A stretch of DNA of 64,000 nt, from NCBI RefSeq assembly GCF_932294415.1, contig NC_065535.1, positions 69,433,362 through 69,497,361 on the forward strand, written 5' to 3'. The DNA is from Quercus robur (lineage: Eukaryota > Streptophyta > Magnoliopsida > Fagales > Fagaceae). The first letter of the stretch is position 1; every line of letters begins with the position of its first letter. Both the position numbers and the translations under genes were made by a program. Shown one piece after another: positions 11,698 through 21,328 of this stretch. The notes beneath the pieces are model-generated. The model searched no databases. It worked only from the letters and a program-made list of their open reading frames with translations, and was not told where the DNA came from.

Positions 11698-11706
11698 TAT
11701 ATAAAG
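11698..11706 (+). promoter_or_regulatory. TATA box of cysteine-rich peptide copy 1
   Basis: TATATAAAG lies 69 bases before the ATG at 11775, a normal TATA-to-start distance for a plant gene with a short leader. Confidence 0.6.
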
Positions 11707-11774
11707 CAGATCATGTACATTCAATTAATTATTCAGAACATATTTTTCCGAAGTCTTATTTCTTATAAATATCA

Positions 11775-13074
11775 ATGGCGACAAAGAGCAATGCATTTCG
11801 TTTGGCTCTATTCTGCATTGTCGTTGCTGCCCTCTTAGCTCTTCATGAATGTAAGTATGTCAATATCGTTTTCATCTTCATCAGATTCATATGTTTTGGT
11901 GGAATCAGTAATTTCCCTCAAGGGGGCCAAATCATATATAAGACCAAAATGTAAAAACAACGCTAGGATTTGCATCAATTGCAAACACATTATAAAAAAT
12001 AAAATTAAAAAATCTTTTTTTTTTCAATAAATGTTGATAAAATTAAAAATTAAAAACTCATTTTTAAATAAAAATGAAATGAAAAAAAAAAATTTAATCA
12101 GACTTTAAAAACAAATCTCACTTTGAGAAATTCACTCTCTCACACTCTCTCTATAAAAGAAGACTTCTATTAAAGAGATTTACTTACATATTATTAGGAA
12201 CATATAGGTTGATATGCATGGTTTACATTATCAGTAATTACTAAGACAGTTTATTTTAAACTCTACCATGTCTTCAAAGTAGTGGACCACTAGTGGTTGT
12301 GTCAAGTAGTTATCTTCTTTTTGCAACAAATGTCTATACTTTTAGTAATTATAAAGATTATATATCTAAATTTTATGTTTTAATATAGTAAAACATGAAA
12401 TTTTGTACGATATACCGTGTTAATCTTTATAATTACCACGGTATATGGTAATTATAAAGATTCCATATACCGTGTTAATTTGAACGAACTGACTCAAGAT
12501 ATGTTATTACACGTAAAATTAATATATTTGTGTAATGTGACTAATTAATTATTAAGATAGTTAAACTAACTAAAAATAAAACCCTATTAACGTTTTAAGT
12601 GACTTAACAATTAATAATATATTTTTGATTTATTTACATATAATTTTAAAAAAAAGTGTTACGTCCACAATATTTTCAGTCTTTCATAACAAATTCTAAA
12701 CGTCAAGTTGTTATTAATTATAATTTGAACTCACTATTAAAATTACTTTTTTATCTATCAATAACACCTATAACAACTTGTCACTTAAAATTTGTCAATT
12801 TTTAATGTATTTGTGCATCTCACAAATATGATAAAAGTAAAATCATGTCATTAAACTCCCGTTAGTTTAGCCCATAGCTCATCTATTGCATTATAATTAT
12901 AATATTTATGTTGATGTAACTCTGCTCTAATATTTTTCAATATGACAATGAGCAGGCAACACAGACAATGGCATTAGCAACAAAGGAAATGATCATCCAG
13001 ATTTTTATATTTCATTCTGCAAATTAAATAAGCGCGGTCTGTGGTGGTTGTGTCATGCGCCTCTGAGAATGTGA
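11775..13074 (+). pseudogene. Small secreted cysteine-rich peptide gene, copy 1, C-terminus frameshifted
   Basis: Exon 1 (11775-11850) encodes a signal peptide (FRLALFCIVVAALLALHE) and ends at a good donor, GTAAGT. Exon 2 (12956-13074) splices in frame at TGC and gives a 64-residue product. Compared with copies 2 and 3, the middle of the mature peptide is shortened. A one-base shift near 13060 replaces the tail, which in the other frame would continue into CGPFGP with several more cysteines. The signal peptide ending in LHEC and the WCC...CY...C...C spacing seen in copies 2/3 resemble ESF1-like (embryo surrounding factor 1) peptides, which signal during seed development. That assignment is tentative. 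It may be expressed but is probably damaged. Confidence 0.55.
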
Positions 13075-13619
13075 TAGAACTTGCGGTCCATTTGGTCCAA
13101 GACCTTCTCCATCGCCCTGAAACCCCATCCTCTCCTGAGTTGCCCTCCAGTTTTATTACCCATATAAGTCTATTATGAAATATGAAGTAAAGGATTGTAA
13201 AGGATGGAGGCTCCTAAATCCTACCCCTCACCAATGAGTTGTTTGTGAGGTAAAAATTATGCAAAATATATGCATAAAACTTATTATTACTTTTTCTTTT
13301 TTTTCAAAAAAGAAAAAAAATAGTGAATTTAGGCTCCTCTCTTATTGTATCAATTTACATAAATTTTTTTTTGGAGCTAAAACGTTAGTAGACTTTATTT
13401 ATATAAAATCACGTTTTTTAATATTTAATTTACAGAATTATATATTAGAAAACCAATCACAAGATAAAAAAATAAAAACTTAAAATCTTAAAATATCATA
13501 TAATACATATAAAGTTGGGTTCTAAAAGTTGTGATTGCGCTGATAGGATATCTTACTTGTCACATTTAGTGTTTTTATTTTTAGTAACAGTCTTTTATAG
13601 CACATAACTTTTTTTTTTT

Positions 13620-13651
<32 letters not shown>

Positions 13652-14168
13652 CTTATCAACTTTTTAATAACCAGTTGTCTCTCTACCTGTCTATCATGTC
13701 TTAAACTTCCTTTAAAGCTTGGATATCAATGGCAATTTGGGTCACAATGGATCCATAAAGATGTACTCGAACTCTACTCATGGGTTTTTCAACACACCAT
13801 CCTTAGTTGGAATAAATATATTTTTTCCTAGTAAATATAATGGATTATTTGTATTATCCAAATCACCAACTTAACGATTCACATACTCAGGAGCACCATG
13901 CTCTTTGCTAACATCATTTAAATGTATTCCTGCAACTGCAAGCAGAATGATTTAAAAAAGAAAAAGAAAAAAGATTGGTTAATCTTTCTAAGCTACATTT
14001 CACAAAAAAAAAAGGATCATTTTGATTTACAAGTTTTGATTTTCAAAACTTTCAAGTGTTTTCTATTGACTGAAATCACAATCACAAGAACTTTAGAATT
14101 AAAAAAATAAAAAAATAATAGTTGAGGTGGGAGAATTTGAACTTTGGATATCTTCGTTAGAAACATAG
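13075..14168. other. Intergenic DNA with (GTT)n microsatellite
   Basis: A (GTT)n run of about ten units lies at 13621-13650. The segment near 13500-13550 (GTTGGGTTCTAAAAGTTGTGAT) resembles 24786-24811, part of the duplication that spread the cysteine-rich peptide gene. No gene is seen. Confidence 0.5.
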
Positions 14169-14178
14169 GTGTCAAGCA

Positions 14179-14431
14179 GATTCAGATCCTCTAGATTTCT
14201 TAGGGTACTCTGCCAATAGATTTCCTTAAATCCTAATTACTCTTTAATGATTTAATGGTCAAGATTTTGCCATGTCAGCATTTCACTAACAATATTATTA
14301 AAATAATAAAATAATGTTGCAAACAAAACAATTAAGAATAATATTGTAGACCATTAAATCATTAAAGAGTGGTTAGGATTTAAGGAAATCTATTGGTAGA
14401 GTACCTTAGGAAATCTAGAGGATCTGAATTT
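14179..14431. mobile_element. Foldback MITE with about 90-bp arms
   Basis: The left arm from 14179 (ATTCAGATCCTCTAGATTTC, then TTAGGGTACTCTGCCAATAG) is the inverted complement of the right arm ending at 14431. Direct repeats GTGTCAAGCA at 14169-14178 and 14432-14441 flank it, a 9-10-bp target duplication as in Mutator-like MITEs. No coding capacity. Confidence 0.85.
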
Positions 14432-14652
14432 GTGTCAAGCAATTGAGCTGTAAGAGCTCTTGGCAATAAATAACTATTAATAACTATCATAATTATCAAA
14501 TTTCATATTTAATAATTCATATAAAAAAAACAATAATAAATGCACATTAATGACTATCATAAGTATTAAATTTCATAATAAATTCTTATTAATAATTATC
14601 GTAAGTATATATTTAATAGTTCCATATAAAAATAAACATAATAAATACCTAT

Positions 14653-15231
14653 TGTGGGGTACCGAAATTTAAATAAGGTAATAGTGTCACGTGTCAGGGG
14701 TTAGCCATGACGTAATTGAAGAGATGGAAGTTGCAACCACATTTATTGGGCCTCACCAAACCCTCTGGCTGCATTTATGTGAGGAATTCCCCTGAATAGT
14801 GCTGTCTTGGTTGCCGCAACTCACAGAAGACTGGGGAGGGCGTCTAATGGGACAAACATTTGAGTAGTGGCATAAATAATCAACAAATGGAGAGCCAAAA
14901 TCAGCCAAAAAAGGATATATATTGTGAGGGATCCTCCAGTGATGAGGGAGAGGAAAATCTGTAGAGAAAACATTGTAGCAACAAGAATTGAAATTGTATC
15001 TGAGTTTAAAAGAAATATACTTAAGGACCACTCTCCTCGGATTTTGCCGTGAATGGTTTTTTTTTTTTTTTTTTTTTTTTTGAGAAGCACTTTCTTACCA
15101 TCTTTAATTCACTATGCGCATTATTCAATCCATTGAAACCTAGTCTTTAAGTTACTCTCTACAAATTCATTGTGTTGGACTCTTTGGGTCCTTCTACCTT
15201 TTGGGCTCAGGATCCAAACCCAGCCCTTACG
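14653..15231 (+). mobile_element. Solo LTR (TGTGGGG family, member 1)
   Basis: The 579-bp block begins TGTGGGGTACC and ends CCCTTACG. The 5-bp sequence CCTAT sits on both sides (14648-14652 and 15232-15236). There is no internal domain, so this is a solo LTR left by recombination between two LTRs. Its body (GAGGAATTCCCCTGAATAGT, GCAACTCACAGAAGACTGG) aligns with the solo LTR at 21825-22504. It inserted into a degenerate AT-rich tandem repeat (TTAATAACTATCATAATTATC-like) that continues on both sides. Confidence 0.8.
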
Positions 15232-15236
15232 CCTAT

Positions 15237-15917
15237 TAATAACTACCATAATTATCAAATTTTATATACAAATACAATCATAATAAATAGTTATTAACAT
15301 ATACTCAAAAAAAAAAAAAGTTATTAACAACTATTATAATTATCATAATTCATATTTATATATAGAGTAAAAATAAGAAAATATTTTTCAAAGATAAAAT
15401 CATTTTTATTAAACTTTCTTGTACTCATACATTGCATAAATTGTTGATTCGTAAAAATGAATTTTACATTCTTATAAAATACACAGAAGTGACCAATAGG
15501 CCAGGAGAGAGGAGAGATGCATATACCATACTCAATAACTTGCCATAAAAAGAAAAATACCTAGATTATAGACAAGGATGAAGCCGTAAATCTTTACTTG
15601 GGGGGGGGGGAGCAGGGGCGACTTCTAGAACCAAAATGAATTTGTATTAAACTCAAATCACACACACTCTCGTACATAATAATTATGTATGTGTTTGCTA
15701 TTGGTTTGAAAATATAAGTAAATTTATCATTTAATTTTTTTGACAGATAATTGAACTAAAATTACAATGAAGTTCTTAATCTATTTTTTATTTTTTTTTA
15801 TAAAGATTTTTCAATATCATTTGTTTTGTTTAGATACCATCTTTCGTTTGAATTTGAATTGGCTTCGATAAAAAAATTTAAAACTAACAAGTTGTGTATT
15901 ATTTAGTTAATGAAATA
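15237..15917. other. AT-rich intergenic DNA
   Basis: Continuation of the degenerate repeat split by the solo LTR, plus a G-run at about 15600-15610. No gene is seen. Confidence 0.5.
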
Positions 15918-15922
15918 TCTAT

Positions 15923-16706
15923 TGTGGGGCCCAATAATTTATGGGTCAGGCCCACTTGCTCAAGGGGAGTCCAAAGGCCCAAGCCGAAGAAGGCTATGGC
16001 CCAAGCTCAAAAATATAAAGCACAAAATGGCCTGGAGATGCAGCCGAGGACAGTTTAGTCCTCGGCAGACCCAAAATTCCATTGAGAAGAGGGGTAAAAA
16101 AGGTATAGGAACAAACTTGAAAGAAGATCTAAAATATCTCGGGAAAGCTGCCTTTACTACCCCTCCTAGATAAGACTCTGCACCTAACAGAACCGGATTC
16201 TTTGGCTTTATCAACCACCCCCAACGATTCTGGGATTAGACTGACGGGACAAATATCAGTCTTAGAAAGGTTGACCCTACACGTGGACGAAGGACAGCGA
16301 ACGTAGGCTAGTATAAAAGAAAAGGTAAAGTAATCAGGAAGGGGAGGATGGCCAAAAAGTAGAGCCTCCCATCCCACCTCCGGAAGAAAGACTCCAGGGG
16401 TGAAAACACTTTAACAATGTATGCACACCGCAAAAAAAAAACCCACTGCCGGGTAACCGGGGGAAGAGCCTAATGCTCCTCGGACAAAGTCCGAGGAGTC
16501 CAATCCCTCAGGTTATGAAGCTGTAGAGCTTGGATGTTCAGGTTGAACTCTTTTTCTACATGAGTTCGCCTAAAATCAAGTCCGGACCATCACCCCGTAA
16601 TCAAAGGCAAGCCTTTTAAGCCCACTCTCTATAAATCATATTGTGAGGGATCTTTCATGTGCGAGCCAATATCATTCTTGGGCCGTTAAATAATCGTGTC
16701 CCTACA
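15923..16706 (+). repeat. 5' LTR of element 1
   Basis: 784 bp, TG...CA ends. It contains a perfect 10-bp stem with a 3-nt loop at 16476-16498 (CTCCTCGGAC AAA GTCCGAGGAG). Confidence 0.93.
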
Positions 16707-16708
16707 AT

Positions 16709-16726
16709 TGGCGCCGTCTGTGGGGA
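16709..16726 (+). other. Primer-binding site of element 1
   Basis: TGGCGCCGTCTGTGGGGA begins two bases after the 5' LTR. The same site occurs with minor changes in element 2 (60064-60081, minus) and the Tat element (34295-34312). Confidence 0.8.
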
Positions 16727-16978
16727 GGCTTGTGCGTTGGCGCAGGTGGCGCTTGAGTCAACTCTCTAGCAAGCAGAGATTTGTAGGTTTTCCCCCGTCT
16801 CCGGTGACAGGCAATTGCTGTTCCGACATAAACTTCGGCCAGGGGCTACGTCCTACAGTGCCAACGGCACGAGCAGCTCTAGGGGCTTCCGGCCTCAAGC
16901 CAACTCTCCCCGCCACGGGCAAGGGGCTGACCTGCGAAAAAGCAAATAAGTACAAAAAAAAAATACTCAAAAAAAAAG

Positions 16979-17776
16979 TTTTGGACAGAACCAAGGTCTT
17001 GCATGGTCCTCGGACTCAAGCCTATGGGGAAACCAAGTACTCAAAAAAGTTTTGGACAGAACCAAGGCCTTGCATGGTCCTCGGACTCAAGCCTATGGGG
17101 AAACCAAGTACTCAAAAAAGTTTTTGGACAGAACCAAGGCCTTGCATGGTCCTCGGACTCAAGCCTATGGGGAAACCAAGTACTCAAAAAAGTTTTGGAC
17201 AGAACCAAGGCCTTGCATGGTCCTCGGACTCAAGTCTATGGGGAAACCAAGTACTCAAAAAAAGTTTTGGACAGAACCAAGGCCTTGCATGGTCCTCGGA
17301 CTCAAGCCTATGGGGAAACCAAGTACTCAAAAAAGTTTTGGACAGAACCAAGGCCTTGCATGGTCCTCGGACTCAAGCCTATGGGGAAACCAAGTACTCA
17401 AAAAAGTTTTGGACAGAACCAAGGCCTTGCATGGTCCTCGGACTCAAGCCTATGGGGAAACCAAGTACTCAAAAAAAAGTTTTGGACAGAACCAAGACCT
17501 TGCATGGTCCTCGGACTCAAGCCTATGGGGAAACCAAGTACTCAAAAAAAGTTTTGGACAGAACCAAAGCCTTGCATGGTCCTCGGACTCAAGCCTTTGG
17601 GGAAACCAACTACCCAAAAAAAAAAAAAAAAAGTTTTGGACAGAACCAAGGCCTTGCATGGTCCTCGGATTCAAGCATCTGGGGAAACCAACTACTCAAA
17701 AGAAAAAACACAAGTCTTGGACAGAATCAAGGCCTTGCATGGCCCTCGGACTCAAGCCTATGGGGAAACCAACTAC
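16979..17776 (+). repeat. Tandem array in element 1, 11 units of 71-82 bp
   Basis: Units start at about 16979, 17050, 17122, 17193, 17265, 17336, 17407, 17480, 17552, 17633 and 17715. Each contains TTTTGGACAGAACCAAGGCC, TTGCATGGTCCTCGGACTCA and AGCCTATGGGGAAACCAAG, then an A-run of variable length that sets the unit length. The A-run changes the frame from unit to unit, yet no unit has a stop in any of the three forward frames. Long overlapping ORFs (up to 371 codons) are thus a by-product and not evidence for a protein. Confidence 0.9.
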
Positions 17777-18452
17777 GTGGATGGGGAAAGTCCTCGGCTC
17801 AGATACTGTAAAAGGTTAAGGCCATTAAGAGTGTTAAGAAGATGGCGAAACGCCCCACTGTTCAGTAGCCTAAGGGGGTTGTTCATTTTGCGGGTGATAT
17901 GTCTTCGGATGGCTACTTCCTACACTGCATCGAGCACTCAGTTCTCATCTCGGCTAGTTTTGGGGTAAGTATCGTTCTTCACAGGTCGGCATTGTTGTGC
18001 CAAACAACTCTATTAAGGTTATGGTTACACCTATTTCTTAGCAAGTATTTGGGCCCTAGTTGTCATTGATTCAAATGCTATATTTTTGTGCCGAACAGCA
18101 CTTACAAATTCGTAAAAACGCCTTTCTCTTTGATAAGGGTTTAAGGACCCAAGTATTGTACTCTAAGGTCGGCAGTATTGTGCTCGGCCGATTCAGTAAG
18201 CTCATCATAATATCCTTTCTGTTTCTGTCTCATGGGAGTTTTAGCCCTAAGTATCATTTGTTTGATTCAGTATTATTGAGCAGGATTATTTTTATAAACA
18301 CAGAGCAAGATCTTTTTATTAACTGGAACTTTGGTCCTAGACGTCGGTCACGGTTTAAAAATAAAAAGAATTTGCAAGATTGTATGTCTATGCATTGCGT
18401 TATCATTTTGGAAACATAGAGATATAACAAGCGAAGTAAAATTGTAACAATT

Positions 18453-19428
18453 TTTATTAATATAAAGATGTATTACAACATACAAAGAGGGGCTTAAACA
18501 AGCCTATACAAAAGGTGAACTGCCGAAGCAACGATAACATCAGCAATACAGATAAGTAAACAGTCAGGTGTCTTTTAAACTCGTCTTCAAAGTCTCTCCA
18601 ATCTCTGCCTCAGTATCACCCATATTGAGAGAAGAACCTTCTTTAGAAAAAGATGAAGGAGAAGGAAGAAGAAGATGAAGGAGAAGGAAGAAGAAGATGG
18701 AGGAGATGAATGAGGAAGATGGAGGAGATGAATGAAAAGAAGGAGGAGAAGAAGAGGGAAGAGATGAAAAGGAAGAAAAAGGAGCAAAAGAGGGAGAAGG
18801 AAAAGCACCAGGATGGATCTGGTGGTGGAAAGAAGAAGAAAGAGAGGCAAAAGGAGGCGCCAGTGAATGAAGAGAAGAAGAAGCAGGGGCACTTAGTCCC
18901 TGCCCCAGTCCTGACTCCTAACACACTGGTGCCATGTTAGATATGCTCATGAGAGAGCGGGTGGTACTGATAATGGGTGTCCTCGACTCATTCACGCCGA
19001 AAGTGAGACGTGACAAGTCCCTGCTTCGGATTTTGGCTGAAAGGAAGGTGAGACAAATCTTGAGTCTCCGCCATCCTTGCCCTGACCGAGCCATTTCGAG
19101 CTTTATTAGAATATGGTGTTTTTGGGAGGGGAATGGCTTCTTCATTGCTTATTACTATGGTGAACGTATTACCAGTTAAGGTATAACCAGAAGGTAAAAG
19201 TAAACTCTGGGAGGAATCTAAGGGATTCAGGTATGAGAGAACTAGCTCTTGTCTTTTCTCTTTATATGAGGGACGAAGAGGAAGGTACTTAATGTGTTCA
19301 GATCTCCAAAGAAATCCGCCAATAAGAATATACCCGTTCCGCTCCCCCACGCCATCAGCAACCATTAAATCTGAAAGGTCTCGTGAAGGGAAAACATTAA
19401 AGACACGCTTCGGATAACCAAACGGCAT
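18453..19428 (-). other. Antisense transcription unit of element 1
   Basis: On the minus strand a 146-codon ORF runs 19428-18988. A CATATAAAG TATA-like box lies at about 19260-19269, and an AATAAA signal at 18458-18453 follows about 800 bases on. The same arrangement, TATA box to AATAAA, recurs in element 2. The ORF (with FSQNPKQGLV near its end) matches no family I recognise. Downstream of it the minus strand is CT-rich and would read Ser/Leu/Pro-rich. Tat-type elements are known to carry antisense genes near the 3' LTR, which is the position here. Confidence 0.45.
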
Positions 19429-19605
19429 GAGCGCATCGTGAACAAATTAAGAGGAACATCTCGTAGACCGGTACGTTTCCTGGGCAGGTGAAGAATCGCC
19501 AACGTCAGTCAAAGGCTGAATTAAATGAGCCATAATAAAGGTTCGGTATTACCAAAACCCCCCTCTCCAACCAGGAGGTCGGACAGTAGCGTTTTGAGGG
19601 GCTAT

Positions 19606-20391
19606 TGTGGGGCCCAATAATTTATGGGTCAGGCCCACTTGCTCAAGGGGAGTCCAAAGGCCCAAGCCGAAGAAGGCTATGGCCCAAGCTCAAAAATATA
19701 AAGCACAAAATGGCCCGGAGATGCAGCCGAGGACAGTTCAGTCCTCGGCAGACCCAAAATTCCATTGAGAAGAGGGGTAAAAAAGGTATAGGAACAAACT
19801 TGAAAGAAGATCTAAAATATCTCGGGAAAGTTGCCCTTACTACCCCTCCCAGATAAGACTCTGCACCTAACAGAACCGGATTCTTCGGCTTTATCAACCA
19901 CCCCCAACGATTCTGGGATTAGACTGACGGGACAAATATCAGTCTTAGAAAGGTTGACCCTACACGTGGACGAAGGACAGCGAACGTAGGCTAGTATAAA
20001 AGAAAAGGTAAAGTAATCAGGAAGGGGAGGATGGCCAAAAAGTAGAGCCTCCCATCCCACCTCCGGGAGAAAGACTCCAGGGGTGAAAACACTTTAACAA
20101 TGTATGCATACCGCAAAAAAAAAAACCCACCGCCGGGTAACCGGGGGAAGAGCCTAATGCTCCTCGGACAAAGTCCGAGGAGTCCAATCCCTCAGGTTAT
20201 GAAGCTGTAGAACTTGGATGTTCAGGTTGAACTCTTTTTCTACATGAGTTCGCCTAAAATCAAGTCCGGACCATCGCCCCGTAATCAAAGGCAAGCCTTT
20301 TAAACCCACTCTCTACAAATCATATTGTGAGGGATCTTTCATGTGCGAGCCCAATGTCATTCTTGGGCCGTTAAATAATCGTGTCCCTACA
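19606..20391 (+). repeat. 3' LTR of element 1
   Basis: 786 bp. It differs from the 5' LTR at roughly 15 positions by eye, mostly transitions, and keeps the stem-loop at 20160-20182. Confidence 0.93.
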
Positions 20392-20396
20392 TCTAT

Positions 20397-21328
20397 ATAT
20401 AAGTTTTATATAAAAAATTGAATTTAAATAAAATATTTATATGTTATATGTAATAAAATTTTAACCTATTATGAGTAATCTTTAATTTTTTGAAACTTTT
20501 AATTTCTTAATCTTTAGAAATTTTATTTTAAATAATTAAATTTATTTACCAATCACAATACTAACAAACTTATGAAATACAATAAATGGTTAAAATATGT
20601 AATACAATAAATGGTTAAAATTGAATTTATTTTTAATTGATATTTTATGTAACTTTGCACTCTTTCCTGACCCAAAAATAAAAAATATACTATAAAATAA
20701 GAAAAAATAACAAGAAATTAAAGAAACAATATTTGAGTGTTCCTATTGAATAAGTATTTTATTTTGGATTGAAAAATAAATTTCTTTAGCCACATGCCTT
20801 AAATAAAATTATATATATAAGAATCACTTAATAATTTTCATGTCTTTTTTCAGAAAAATTAATGAATTTGAATGGGACTTTTATAAAATTTGTATAATCT
20901 ATTTGTAATCTTGTTATTTTTTATTGTATTAGAAGTAGTTTAGAACCACATAAGAATTTTCGTGTAATAATTTCAAAAAATTAATGAATTTAATTAATTA
21001 GAACTTTTATATCAAAATTATATTCTATTCTATTTGTATATGTTATTTTCTATGAGATACTACCATTTTTATTTTTATGTAACTTAGAAGTTAGAAGACT
21101 ATATTTCTTAGGGGGGGCGAATTCATATTATTTTGGGAAGTTAAACTCATAAAAAAAAAAATTTATTTATGCAAATTAACGTATATAAAATAATAAAAGT
21201 TTGTGGGGCCATGGCCCCTTAACCCCAATGTAACATTGTCCCTGATTATAGACTGGCAGTATATAAACCTGAGTTGGTTCTCCAACTAAGATATGAATAT
21301 GACCGATACTTCTCTTTCTTTAATATCA
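20397..21328. other. AT-rich intergenic DNA
   Basis: Very AT-rich, with a G-run near 21112-21118. No gene or clear element is seen. Confidence 0.5.

Larger units (their letters stand above)
15923..20391 (+). mobile_element. Non-autonomous LTR retroelement 1 (4.47 kb), complete
   Basis: Two LTRs (15923-16706 and 19606-20391, about 98 percent alike by eye) start TGTGGGGCCC and end CCCTACA. A perfect TCTAT target duplication (15918-15922, 20392-20396) encloses them. A primer-binding site starts at 16709 and a purine-rich tract (TTTTGAGGGGCTAT) precedes the 3' LTR. No gag, protease, RT or integrase is found. Instead the interior holds an 11-unit tandem array (16979-17776), a GA-rich stretch (about 18640-18880) and an antisense transcription unit (18453-19428, minus). 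It must rely on proteins of another element. The primer site resembles that of the Tat-type element at 33788, a plausible helper class. Confidence 0.93.

Noticed and set aside
15960..16377. ORFs of 82-87 codons repeated at 19605-20060, 55103-55395 and 60588-60880
   Set aside because: They lie within LTRs and recur only because the LTRs recur.
16696..17968. Three overlapping ORFs of 255-371 codons
   Set aside because: They are frames through the tandem array of element 1. The A-run linkers change the frame from unit to unit, so the length comes from a stop-free repeat and not from coding.
18587..18940. ORFs rich in Ser/Leu/Phe or Glu/Lys on either strand
   Set aside because: By-products of a GA/CT-rich low-complexity tract in element 1; the same applies to the CT-rich part of element 2 at about 56165-56400.
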